NCBI RefSeq assembly: GCF_028453695.1
Contig: NC_135777.1
Coordinates: forward strand, 4,795,286 to 4,859,285
Length of the DNA stretch: 64,000 bases
From: Augochlora pura
Lineage: Eukaryota > Arthropoda > Insecta > Hymenoptera > Halictidae
Direction: 5' to 3'
Part shown: piece by piece, positions 48,955 through 59,585 of the stretch
How the letters are laid out: each line of letters begins with the position of its first letter
Position numbering within the stretch: position 1 is the first letter of the stretch
Notes under the pieces: model-generated
Databases searched by the model: none
The model's input: only the letters and a program-made list of their open reading frames with translations
What the model was told of the DNA's origin: nothing
Program-made: the position numbers and the translations under genes

Positions 48955-50702
48955 TTAACGTTGTTGATCTCGTATCGCTATCAAGCTCGCCGCGAATTTA
49001 CCGACAACTCTGCCGCATCGACACCGTCGCGCGGTAAAGCCGAGCGTTTACTTTGAAGAGCCGCGCGACACAATTTGAATCCGTTTAATCAAGATTTGCT
49101 TTCAATTTCGTTTCCCGGTGGTCGTCGCGCGGCGTGATCGAATCGAGCCGCGCGAAGGGTGCCAACTACCCCGAGGAATCCGAAGTGTACGGGGAACAGT
49201 GGACGGGAGGGGGCGGCTCTTCCCCAAGCTGGCGTTTTCAAAGCAGCTCGCGCTGTCAACAAAACCCCCGCCGGCGGAACGGCGATTGTCGCAAGATCGA
49301 TTTTTTGTGTACACCGGCGAGGCGTGATCCCTCAAATGGGACAACGATTCGCGTATCGCTTTTTTCCCGGCGAATAATGGGGCGCTGTCGCGACGCGTGT
49401 GGGGGGGACGCCGCGCGCGACGCCACGGGACGCTGTACACGGGGAACGGGACGCGGAGGCTCGCCGTTGACGAATGTTCGATCGAGTCTCTCGACGGGAA
49501 CAAAGCTTTCAAAGGGTCTGCTCGAACGGCCCTCCGGCTAACCTGATGCGCGTCGAGATATACCGGTCTTTGTGAGAGCGGGCCCGAACTGATTGTGGCA
49601 TTGTTTCCTCGGCCGGGGGGGTAGGAGGCCGGTGATGGAGTTATCGGGATCATTTTGCTCTGTCGACTTCTGTTATCCAAGCGGAGGGAGAAAAAAACTT
49701 GTACACACGCGTTCGCGACGGGTATCGGCGGTGGTTTGGCAACTGGAAAAAAATTGGCTACACGCCGGATTACGCGGACGTGGATCGCTTCGATCATCCG
49801 CTCCGGCTTTAACGCTCGACGATCGTCTCGATCCGCGCGCGCCACGTAGCTCGGTTCCGTCTCCGCTTGTCCGCTGTACGCGGTATTTCACTTTCGAGGC
49901 GCGTCGTCGATTAATAAACCGGAGCGGACTCGATCGATGTCTCCGAAGAATAGAGGTCGACGGAACTTGGTCCCACGGGTGCTCTCGAAGCGCTGAATTA
50001 TTTAAAGAATCTCAGGCTTTATCGCAGTCGGTGTATCAAAAAGGCGGCATTATCTTTAGAATTTAGCACAGCCACGGAAGTGTACGTCATTGTTCCGGCA
50101 GTGCGGAGATCTTGGTCGAAAGAGAATGCCTGTCATAGTTGGGCTGTAATTAATTTTTCTCCCTCCGGGCGGTAACGATACATCGATTTTCCCGCCGGTT
50201 TTTAGATAATAAAGGGGAAATGATTCGCGTTCTGGGCCGTAACAATGTACAGACACTCGACAACGAACGTCGTTCGCGCGGCGGCCATTCGATCGTAATT
50301 AAACTTTGCTTGTGTTAACGCAGGCCGCGGAAGGAGCTCGTTCGGGGAGGGGGGGGCCGGCAAAACAATTACGAAAATTAATGACACGATGAACGGAATA
50401 TTAACCTTTACGGGTTGCCCGCGGCTCGCGTCCGCGCGCATCGGCTAAAAGTTTAATTAATCACGTTTCCCCACCTTGGAGCTTCTTGGCCCGCGTATCG
50501 TGCCCGCGACAAAGAAGCTCGCCGTCTCTCTTACCCTCCGCGGGTAATTATTGAATTATTCATGCTCCCGGGGAAAAGGGAACAAAAGAAAGCGGAAGCT
50601 GCGGGATAAGGGCTGAAACACGGAGCCGGGGGCACGGTGTGCCGTGTCCGCGCGATATTTGCTCGGTAAACAACGGGACGTTGCGCGAACCGACACCGGG
50701 CC

Positions 50703-50745
50703 GAGATCGAATCGAGAGATCGAATCGAGAGATCGAACCGAGGAT
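50703..50745. repeat. 13-bp tandem repeat, about three copies
   Basis: The unit GAGATCGAATCGA repeats about three times with minor changes in the last copy. Confidence 0.85.
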
Positions 50746-51921
50746 CGGGATCTAGATAGCGCGTATCTCGGATCCTAAACGAGAAGAGATCCGAATATTC
50801 GTCGGATCTCTGGCCGCGAATTATTCGGGCGATCCGCTCGCCTCCGAGCCCGATCAGTCTCGTGTGCCCCTAATACCGCGACAGTGATAAATATCGCTCG
50901 GAACGATGAACGTTTACGTTACAGCACCGACGGACGCGCCGAACGGCAGCCGTCCAACTGTATGAATAATCCGCTCTGTTTAATGTTTATATAGTCTTTC
51001 GATAAGCGAAACAGCGGGGATCGGATTCGGACGGCGACGCTGCGAAACGTCCGAAACCGGCGTCCATCATGATTGCCCCGGTGAAACGTTGATCTTGTAA
51101 ATTCTTCGCCGAGAATGCCGGAACGTATCTGGCCGCCGGCTCGTTTTATCTCGTCGCTCTGATTTATATCGGCTCGATCTTCATCCTCGTGCACGCACAT
51201 ACAATATCCTATACGGGTTCTCCAGAAGTTCGATCATTTGCCTCTCGACAAAATTAAAGCGGATAAAAATGAGCGCAGTCTGAGATCGGTTGTAAAGATC
51301 TTATAGATTGGAAAATAAATGAGCCGCGGGATGAAGCGATCGCAAACGATCGCGATGAAAATCGGTCGGATTGGAAAGGGGTTTGATGAAAGAGGAGAGA
51401 CGTGTAATTAAAAGAAATATGTATCGGGATACGGATCTAGGGAAAAGTGTACTCGGCGCGGTACGATAATTCCAGCTCGGAACCGACGAGAGGAAGATGG
51501 GGGGCGAGATTTCGCAAAGAGCGAATCCGGCGAACAAATAAAAGGACGTATCGGGTATAGATCGCGTTCGAATCCATCTAATGATCAGGGCACGCGTCGC
51601 CTCGCCGGTAGATTGAACTTTGGCGGGGGGGGAGGGCGGTGGGACGACGGTGCTTTGAAAGCAACGCGCTGTTTCGGCTCGCGTTTCATCTCGGTCGACC
51701 GGCCCCGAGCATTGTGCAGCGAAAAGGAAAAAAATGGTTTACACTTGATGTTAAAACGGTGCCGCGTGAACGACACGCTTCGTAGCCGGAGCGGACCGGG
51801 GCGGACCGGAGCGAAACAGAGAAATCCGACACTGTTTCAGCAGGATCGAATGCGGCCGACACAAAGCGAGACTTCAGACGAGGCATCATCGTGCGCGCGC
51901 GCGCGCGCGCGCGTACCTGTG

Positions 51922-51958
51922 CCGTGACGTGACGTGACGTGACGTGACATGACGTGAT
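51922..51958. repeat. (GTGAC)n microsatellite
   Basis: About seven GTGAC pentamers in tandem, one changed to ATGAC. They directly follow a GCGCGC run. Confidence 0.95.
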
Positions 51959-53897
51959 ACAGAAAACGGCTTCTCCCTCCGGTGGGATTTGATTGTCAAA
52001 ACAGGGACACAACCGGTGGACGGACACGACTTATTTTCGAAACAACCGAGGCGGACGCTCAAGTTCTAGCAATGTTCATTAGCACGTTCCCAGTCGACGA
52101 ACGAGCGATTCAACTTCTGGAGAATATCGTAATTAAGTCAAGGAAACGAGATACGATAGTAAGAGGTTCTTCGTCGACGAGGAATTAATTTGTTTAAGAA
52201 TTCCTGGTGCAAAATCAGCTGCGATGATCGCATAATGTTTCTATCATTCTCTCGTTCTCGTGCAATTAAAGTCGAACAAATGCCGCGATCTTGTTCCGTG
52301 ATTGCGACTACGTCTGGCTAGTTTTAAGACGCTCCATCGAACTTGCAAAACTCGAGGCAAAATTTGCGGTAAATATTCTTCGGTAGCTCGTTTTCTTTCC
52401 GATACGAACGAGCCAAAGTACCGCCCTTTCTCGTTCCGGAAAGCGTGTCCGATCATCGCCCGGACTGCTTGCCGAGATAAAACTGGCCCGGGAATATACA
52501 GCGAACTTTCTTCCGTAGTTTTCTCGTTTATTGAGAAACATGCCTCCGAGTATCCGCACTCTTTCGACTTGGCAAACGCGTCTGATCGTTGTTTACCTAT
52601 TCTACTCTCCGGATAACACGAGTCGGAAACGCGGAACGGAGTTACTTCCATAGCCCGTCTTCTTTTCGTGGAAAGTCGATCTCGGCTTCGACCTCTCCCT
52701 GATTTCGCCGGCGGGTCCGGTCGTTTCTTATTCCGCTCGCGTTGCGAATATCCTCTACGTCAACGATACATTCTGTCATTTAATATCGATATTGCTTTGT
52801 TAATAATACCGCGCCGATATCGTTCGTTCGAAACGCTTCGAAATATTATAAATACTTTGGAGTTTTCGAAGAGTAAAATCAAATTATGTACACTTTCTTG
52901 AATTATAGCCACTTGTCTTAAAGATGTAACATAGGGTAGGAAGAACGAATGGGAAGAAAGGTCGCGATGGTTAATGCAGAAAGCGGGGTTACGAGGTTGC
53001 GGCGTCGCTGCAGACGAGGAAACGGACTGTGCTCGTCGGCGATGAATGTTTCAGGGGGAATAATTTTTGAATCAGCCTGTAGCCGGACGCCGTCCTCCGG
53101 CGTACGTAAAGCTGTCGTCCCCCGTGTAAAATACGGTCACGGTAAACATATCGTAAACATGATGAACATTGATCAGACTTTTTCGGAAGACCGCGCGCTG
53201 CGCCTGAAGCGCAGACGATGTCGCGTCTCTCGCGCCGTTCTAGATTTACGAGGCTGCTCGTCCGGACCCGGTTACAAATTTTATTCGTTAATCGACGAGA
53301 ATCGACGCCGGGGAGCTGGGGATTCCAGATTAAACTCCGGCGAGGCTCTTTTATTTCCCCTCCCCACCCCCTCGCTTCACCGTGGCAGGCTTTTTGCCCG
53401 AGCAGCGACGACGATCGTCCCGCCCGGCCAAGCAATCGCGGGACGCTCAAAGTTTCCATTATAACTGGAACGGAAGCGGGACAAGGGATTTTTACGCGGC
53501 TGATAAGTTCCGGAAATCGCGGCTGCTCGTTCAATGAATATGTATAACGGGCCGGCGCAAACTTTCCGAAGTTTCGTTCGCGCGCGACGGAATACACGAG
53601 AGCGAGAGGCGGAATTCGATTTTCGCTGCCGTTTCCATTAGTCGGCGCTCGTTGTTGCCGGGGCCCCCAAATATCAATTCCGGCGAACGGTTATTTCAAA
53701 ACTGGACAATCTGGATAACGACGCGCAGAGTCTACGTTTAAAACCGGTCACCGTTTATCGGTCGGGCGATGTCTCCCCGGCGGTGATCCGTAACAGATTC
53801 GTCCCCGAAAATTTTGTCACGAAGTCAGAGACTCTTGCATGTGCTTGGATGGGAGTTTCGTTGTATCGATTCTCAGTATCCGTCACTTCGGGAACGG

Positions 53898-54734
53898 TTA
53901 ACACTATTTCTCTCAAGAGGTGTCAAAAAACATCTTTCAAATTTTAACTTAAAATTATTCTCTAAGTTTTTTCTCCACGATTAATTTTTTGATCTTTCGT
54001 ACATTTGTTAAATTAATTCCGCGATATCATTGTCCTCCAACTCATCCTGGATCTAAAGATATGCATATGGTATACCTATTTCTACCATGAGGTGTCTTTT
54101 GACACCTTAAGGATTTCATAACGGTGTCTAATTTTAAACCGATTTACATATAACTACGAACTGTTTCTTTTCGCCATGTCACATTTTGCAGGAGCTATTG
54201 CAAAAAATAAATAACACAAGCGAAGAATGCTCTGAAATTGATAGCTCGCATTCTGATAGTCAAGATCAATTGAATGATTCTTTCGAAACCGACGAATTCG
54301 ATAGCAATTATGAAGATGACTCGTCAAGCACTGATGAAGAGCAAAACAATTTGAATGCAAGTAGACGTCGAAAAAGAATGAGATTGTGGACTGATTCCGA
54401 AGACGATACTGAAGAAGGCAATGGAATAGCAAAATACTGAAACTGCTGTTGATGGAACAGTTTGGGAGAAGATTGAAACACGTCCCTCTTCTGGCAGATC
54501 ACCTGTTCCATCTTCGAAGACGTATCTGGTCCAACTGGACACGCCAAACGAAATATTATGTCGGGTAAAGTCAGCACCGCATTTTATTTATTATTTGACA
54601 ATAATATTGTGAAATATAATATAAAATGTACGGAAATGGAAGCAGAAAGGGTGCTAGGAAAAGAATGGATTTTACATCGAGATAAATTAGAGGCATTTAT
54701 AGCTATTTTATATGTAACGGTGCCCGATAGTTAA
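53898..54734 (+). mobile_element. piggyBac relic, left end plus transposase N-terminal part
   Basis: The left end appears to be TTAA (53898-53901) followed by CACTATTTCTCTCAAGAGG. The subterminal motif CTATTTCT..C..GAGGTGTC occurs twice (near 53904 and 54077). The second copy forms a perfect hairpin, AGGTGTC-TTTT-GACACCT (54090-54107); the first forms an imperfect one. Downstream lies a decayed transposase gene. The relic is broken at a TTAA (54731-54734) where another element is inserted, and its right end was not identified. Confidence 0.65.
54138..54734 (+). pseudogene. piggyBac-like transposase, N-terminal remnant
   Basis: Three frame segments combine. The first (open from 54138 to about 54437, with coding character from about 54180) is strongly acidic, with segments SEIDSSHSDSQDQ and SNYEDDSSSTDEEQ, like the acidic N-terminus of piggyBac transposases. 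A shift near 54437 leads to ETAVDGTVWEKIE and SGRSPVPS, matching the conserved DG..W....GR region. A second shift near 54555 leads to LFDNNIVKYNIKCTEMEAE and LHRDKLEAFIAILYV, the start of the DDE_Tnp_1_7 domain. The only nearby ATG (54176) is out of frame by one base. The catalytic Asp residues lie further on and are absent. Confidence 0.75.
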
Positions 54735-54740
54735 CACACT

Positions 54741-54862
54741 AAAGGCGGGAGTCGTAGTACTACGATTTATCTCGACTGTAGCTTAAAGGTGGGAGTCGTA
54801 GTAATACGATTTATCTCGACTGTAGCTTAAAGACGGGAGTCGTATTAGTACGGTTTGCAACC
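54741..54862. repeat. 44-bp tandem repeat in the left end of element Y
   Basis: Two full copies (54741-54784 and 54785-54828) differ by two bases, and a partial third runs from 54829 to about 54862. Each unit begins with the inner terminal-repeat sequence AAAGGCGGGAG and carries the palindrome around TCGTAGTACTACGA, so the subterminal binding-site-like sequence is amplified. Confidence 0.9.
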
Positions 54863-54965
54863 TCAATGCGCAATCTATGCGCAATCCATGCGCACTACAT
54901 TTGTATTTAGCATGTTTTGTGGTTTGAAGCGTTACCTAGCATACTTTCGTCAAGATCCCCCGCCT

Positions 54966-55487
54966 TTAACCCTTAAATGCATGAATTAATGAATTTTATT
55001 TAAAAATTAGGGTTATAATATTTCAAATGAGTGGAAATCGGGAAAAATATTTAAAAAAATTATAAGTCATATCTTATAGGGCTTTTATTGAAAAATATTA
55101 ATGATTCATTTTTGGTACACTATGCAAAATAGACATAAAAATTCTTTAGTTAGTATGAAAGAGATTGAAGCAGTCGTTTCCTTAAAAAAGAAACCTTACC
55201 TTTAGAAAATATTTTTTGTTTAACGAATACACCAAAATATTTCTAAATAATCCACTTCCAAAAGTACGTAAATGAACCCGCTATCAAAAATGCGCGCCAA
55301 TTGGTATAACGTCAGAAAGATACAAATATTGAAGTCAAATGTCATTATTTTAGTTAATTTTTGATAAGTCAATGGACAAAGGAATCACTGCCATTCAGCC
55401 AAATGTATCGATATCAAAACTGTTGTCTGGTATCCGCGCAAAAAGTTATTGATTCATTTTTGGGACTCTATGCATTTAAGGGTTAAT
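54966..55487. mobile_element. TTAA-flanked miniature element X, nested in Y
   Basis: The element (54970-55483, 514 bp) is flanked by TTAA (54966-54969 and 55484-55487) and has perfect 13-base inverted ends, CCCTTAAATGCAT. It is AT-rich and non-coding. A block at about 55088-55133 (containing GATTCATTTTTGG and CTATGCA) repeats the sequence just inside the right end (55445-55475), so part of the terminus is duplicated internally. CCC ends and TTAA targets place it with piggyBac-type non-autonomous elements. Confidence 0.85.
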
Positions 55488-57555
55488 GTGTTAATGTGTG
55501 ATGCATATATCTACGCTGGTACAAAAAGTCGTGTCTGCCGACGCGATGTCGAAGTATAGTGTTCGTTGTTACTTTGTAATAATAATGCCCCTCGCTCGCT
55601 CCCTTTCGGGCCTTTTATTTGTGAGCTAGTAGCACAGTGGAAGGAGAAGTGGCAGAGGAAGTGGAAAGTGAAAATGTAAAACAACAAGGGAGCATAAAAA
55701 TATGTATACGGGAAATGGTCGAGCTTTGATGGCTTTAGGGTTCTGATTGCTTTACGATTGTGCTTCTCGTTAGGACGGTCGAGGAACCGGGACCGAGCCC
55801 ATAAAATAGTTGGACCATGTTGCGTCCAGACAACTCTAGATCGACATCGTTCCGTGCCGGCTATTTCGGAACTTGCAACCAATCCCAGCCGCGCAACGTG
55901 ATTAATCGCAGCCTCTCCGACCGACAAAGACCCATTATCGTAGACAACGTTGCAACGGAACCGTCATTGAATAAATCGCGTTCGACGCGCGCGGCGGCAG
56001 AAACAAAACAATTTACATGCCGGATTCCATATAGTTGTCGCCGCGGGGCAACCACTTTGCGCGGTTATCATCGGGAGCAAACAAAAGGCACGGAGAGAGC
56101 TGCTCCCCAGGTTCATTCAACTTTTTATTCGCAGGAATTGTTCGAAGCGCTGACGGCGCTCGCGTCGACTCGCGGAGCACAGCCTTTTTTCTTCCTCCCG
56201 AATTAATTGGCCGGCTCGTGGAACGCAACTGCGCCGGTGACCGACCTATCTGGCCGGGAACAGAGAGGCGATTTAACCGGTTGATGTACGATCCCCGGGG
56301 ACTCGCATAATTCCCCGAAAAATCGTCCCCGGTAAATCAGTATTATGTAAAGGGCGCGCCGGGGAACTTTTCATCGTTTAAAGAGATCGTTTCACGGAGT
56401 CGCGTGTTGTGCGCTGGCCGCGATCCAGATTGCGCCTTTAAGCGAAACGACGTTTCTTACGGCGAAATTGCTCGCTTCCGCGACAAGCGGTGAAGAGCCT
56501 CTAGCCTGTGGCTCGAGTGGCCACTCGATCTCGAGGAATGTTTACCAAACGACGGTCGTCGCTTCGAATTACCGCGGAGGGGAAAGCTGTTGTTCGAGCA
56601 TCCCGATCGTAGTTTCATGAGACTCGACCGCTGATTTATGCGCGCCACCCCCGGGCAAATAGTTGCTCGCGCTAGCCAATCGGGACAGTTTATTTTTCAA
56701 TTAACGTACAATTTTCGTTTTTTCCTTTCGACGTTAACGAACGAAACCGTTGCAGGAGGATCCATGGCGTAGCGATGCATCCGCGCCATTAACGGCAAAG
56801 CGAGAAATAAATCACAGAGCTCTGCTAGTTCGATAGAAATCGAATGGCCCCATCCGCGGATACTGCAACGAGTTTCGTCTGGCGAGGAAAGAGCGCCGAG
56901 AGTTCGAACAAGGAGATGAGTTCACATTTGCTTTCGGTGCTGCTCCGAAGAAAAGACGAAGAAAGACAGACTGACAGCGAGGTGGAGAAAGAAAGTAAGA
57001 GAGAGAGGGAAGAGTAGATTCGCCGAGAAGTGTGTTCGATGGCAGTCGTAGATGGACGAGGGAAAAATTGAATCGTCTAGAGTCTAGAGTCTGAAGTCTG
57101 GGGTCCGGAGGGGTAGACAGGTCGAGGGTAAATTCTTCGAGGGCGCAACGTTCCGCTTCCGGCGCGCCGGTTGTCGACGGGCCGTTTCCGCTCGCGGAAT
57201 CGATCGCGATACACGGAATCGAGCGCGCGGACTCCGCACGAAAAACAGCCCCGGCTGCGCTCTCTATATTATTCACGAATGTATTTTCATCTCTCGCGAT
57301 GCACGCGTCCCTTTCTCGAAGTAAATATTTACCCGTGCGGGAGGCGGGGGTGGGATGAAATACCCTACACACACCGGCGCCATAGTGCTCCGCGCGGCCT
57401 CACTTTTTCTCCGAGCTTTTACCTGTAACCAATCGTTTTCCTTTTACCTCTCCGCCGAGTCGATATCGATGCGCTTATTCCGCCTCCCGGCTTCTTTAAT
57501 GCTGTATTGCGGGCTAGAACGCCGCCAGACGATATTAGATATTCAATAGCTGCGT

Positions 57556-57581
57556 AGAGAGAGAGAGAGAGAGAGAGAGAG
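57556..57581. repeat. (GA)n microsatellite
   Basis: Thirteen perfect GA dinucleotides. Confidence 0.95.
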
Positions 57582-58303
57582 GGCCGGGGGTTCCGGGTGG
57601 GCAGAGCCAGAGGGGGAGGACGAGGCTGGAGCTGGCTCGTCAAAGAGAAGCGGAAGAGGAAGAATCGGCCGGTTTTCCGGCGCACGGGCCACGCTTGGCA
57701 CTGTTCGCTGCGGGACGCCGCGATGCCCGCGAAAACGACGGCCGACCGGAAACCAGAGTCTCATTTCGTAAAAGAATAGTTGTCCCATTATCGCGGCACC
57801 CGCCTAACGAGATTAAATGCAATTAACGCTACGCCGGCCGCGCGCGTAATCAGTAATCTTCTGCTCGGCGCTGGTAGGACTCGTTCGGATCATTTCGTTC
57901 TTTGCCAGGGTATTTTGGCTAGATAGCAATGCCCGGGTCCCTCGACTTTCATCAAATCTCTTTGTGCGACAGCTTCGCACACGCGACGCCAATGCGGTGT
58001 CACCGGACGGCACAGTGTTAGCGATCGCATCGACCAAGTATTCCAATCTTGATAATAATCGATCTCGGTGCAACGAGTATTTTTTGATCCGCGGAGATAA
58101 AAACCGGATTCGCGGGAGCCCGTGGACCGCCGCCTAAAATCGAAATTTCCGAGCTCCGGCCGAATTGGGTCGCTTCCGCGCAAGTAAACCTAAACCGAGC
58201 GAGTATGTGCGTTTCGAATAAGGGAGTACGAATGAAGCAATATCGGAAATGGTTTCCTGGGAAAAAATATGGTTCCCTGCAGTCTGGGAACGCGCGGTCC
58301 ATA

Positions 58304-58309
58304 AGAGAG

Positions 58310-58353
<44 letters not shown>
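58304..58353. repeat. (GA)n microsatellite truncated by an assembly gap
   Basis: The GA tract has one early interruption and runs directly into the N run at 58354, so its true length is unknown. Confidence 0.95.
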
Positions 58354-58453
58354 NNNNNNNNNNNNNNNNNNNNNNNNNNNNNNNNNNNNNNNNNNNNNNN
58401 NNNNNNNNNNNNNNNNNNNNNNNNNNNNNNNNNNNNNNNNNNNNNNNNNNNNN
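58354..58453. other. assembly gap, 100 N
   Basis: Exactly 100 N, a conventional placeholder for a gap of unknown size. Open frames that span it are meaningless. Confidence 0.99.
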
Positions 58454-59562
58454 TTTGCGGGGGATGGCAGGGCAACAAATCACGCGACGAGCCGCTCTAC
58501 CAACCCCGTGAAGCAACAGACGGAAACTGCCTGGCGAAATAAGAGAGCAGACCGCGAAGGAAGATTCAAGTGGCACACCGGGGCTCCGGCCCTTTGATTC
58601 CCGGCACGGCGAAAAGCGGAGGCAAAGGCTCCCGGGCCGCGCCCGCACGCTTCTTCGCGTTTACGCTCGATGAGTAGCGGAGGATAACCCCTTCTTCGAG
58701 GGGCCGCGTTCGTTAAAACAGTAATAATGTCTTCCCCTGCTCGCCGGTAATGAAACGGACCGTGGAAAGTCGAGGGGGGGTTTCTCTCGCCCCCTCCGCC
58801 TCCGCGGGCATCGATCCTTTTAGAGCTGCTTTGCTTACTTGGATGGAGCAACGTCGAGTGAGAGAACTTGCGAAACAAGCTTCGAGTAGCGGCAACAGTG
58901 CCGCAGACTTTGAAAACCAGAAATCAATTTGCCGAAACCACTTTCCTGGCACAGCGTAAATAATTGGAGCCTTGTATCGTGCAACCTGCGTTTCGTTTGC
59001 TTCAGAATATTCTTCAACGTTTCACTTTTTGGCGACCGTTTTTCGTATCTACCGATTCGATGGGTCCACGAACAGATTCGAATTCAGGCTGGGGAATTCA
59101 GCGTGCGCCTCTAACCCGGCGCCAAAAGTTTCACTTTAAATTTCTAATCGAGTTATATTTCTTGCATCATTCATCTGTTTCAATATGGATCTGGCTTCCA
59201 TTATTCATACGTGGAGACTTCGAGCCAGATGGCGACTTTAACGGACGCGTGGCTCCGGCGATCGTTAACTGATACACTTGCTTCATAAAAATTGTAAATA
59301 TCGCCGCCTCTGTCCACGGCAATAACCGATTGGCACCCGGTTCTCGCTAATAAAATCCCGCGCGAGACAGTCAATTGATATTTATTAAATGCCGACCCTT
59401 GCGCTCGACGTTGAAACATTGATAATAAGAGGGTGGATCGTGTTCCATACGTTCGATGTCCGGCGGATCATTAATCATTTCCCGCCGAGAGCAATCTCTG
59501 CAGGATATTTTCTTGGTCGGCATTTCTCCGTTAAACGGATTATAGGATCCCATCGGCGAATC

Positions 59563-59585
59563 TCGGTCGGTCGGTCGGTCGGTCG
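59563..59585. repeat. (GGTC)n tetranucleotide repeat
   Basis: About five GGTC units in tandem. Confidence 0.9.

Larger units (their letters stand above)
48270..48955 (+). other. nuclear mitochondrial DNA insertion (NUMT): nad4 end, trnH, nad5 start
   Basis: About 690 bases of AT-rich DNA read, on the plus strand, as the end of nad4, trnH and the first third of nad5. That is the standard arthropod order on the mitochondrial minority strand. TGA occurs where Trp is expected (48556-48558, 48785-48787, 48925-48927), and AGA fits Ser. Stops and frameshifts show that it is a dead nuclear copy. The exact left boundary is uncertain. The right boundary is an abrupt return to nuclear-type sequence near 48956. 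Confidence 0.9.
48956..53897. other. non-coding stretch, no gene recognised
   Basis: The stretch contains short tandem repeats at 50703-50745 and 51922-51958 and a GCGC run near 51893. The long frames at 49102-49845 (minus, 247 codons) and 52989-53597 (minus, 202 codons) are Arg/Ser/Pro-rich and lack any recognisable domain. Confidence 0.6.
54731..55495. mobile_element. TTAA-flanked miniature element Y, interrupted by element X
   Basis: The left end (TTAA at 54731-54734) reads CACACTAAAGGCGGGAG. The right end is split by element X: joining the bases before X (ending 54969) to those after its right TTAA (55488-55491) gives, on the minus strand, CACATTAAAGGCGGGGG, followed by TTAA at 55492-55495. 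The ends therefore match in all but two of 17 bases, and the uninterrupted element would be about 239 bp. It has a perfect 14-base palindrome near the left end (TCGTAGTACTACGA, 54752-54765) and no coding capacity. It sits in the TTAA where the piggyBac transposase remnant stops. Confidence 0.75.

Noticed and set aside
49102..49845. 247-codon minus-strand frame
   Set aside because: Arg/Ser/Pro-rich, no recognisable domain, in CpG-rich DNA with overlapping plus-strand frames of similar length.
54154..54577. Minus-strand frames opposite the piggyBac transposase remnant
   Set aside because: Shadows of the plus-strand acidic coding sequence; the plus strand carries the recognisable motifs.
58134..58648. 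Open frames of 94-152 codons spanning the N run
   Set aside because: They read through 100 N and GA repeats, so they are artefacts of the gap.
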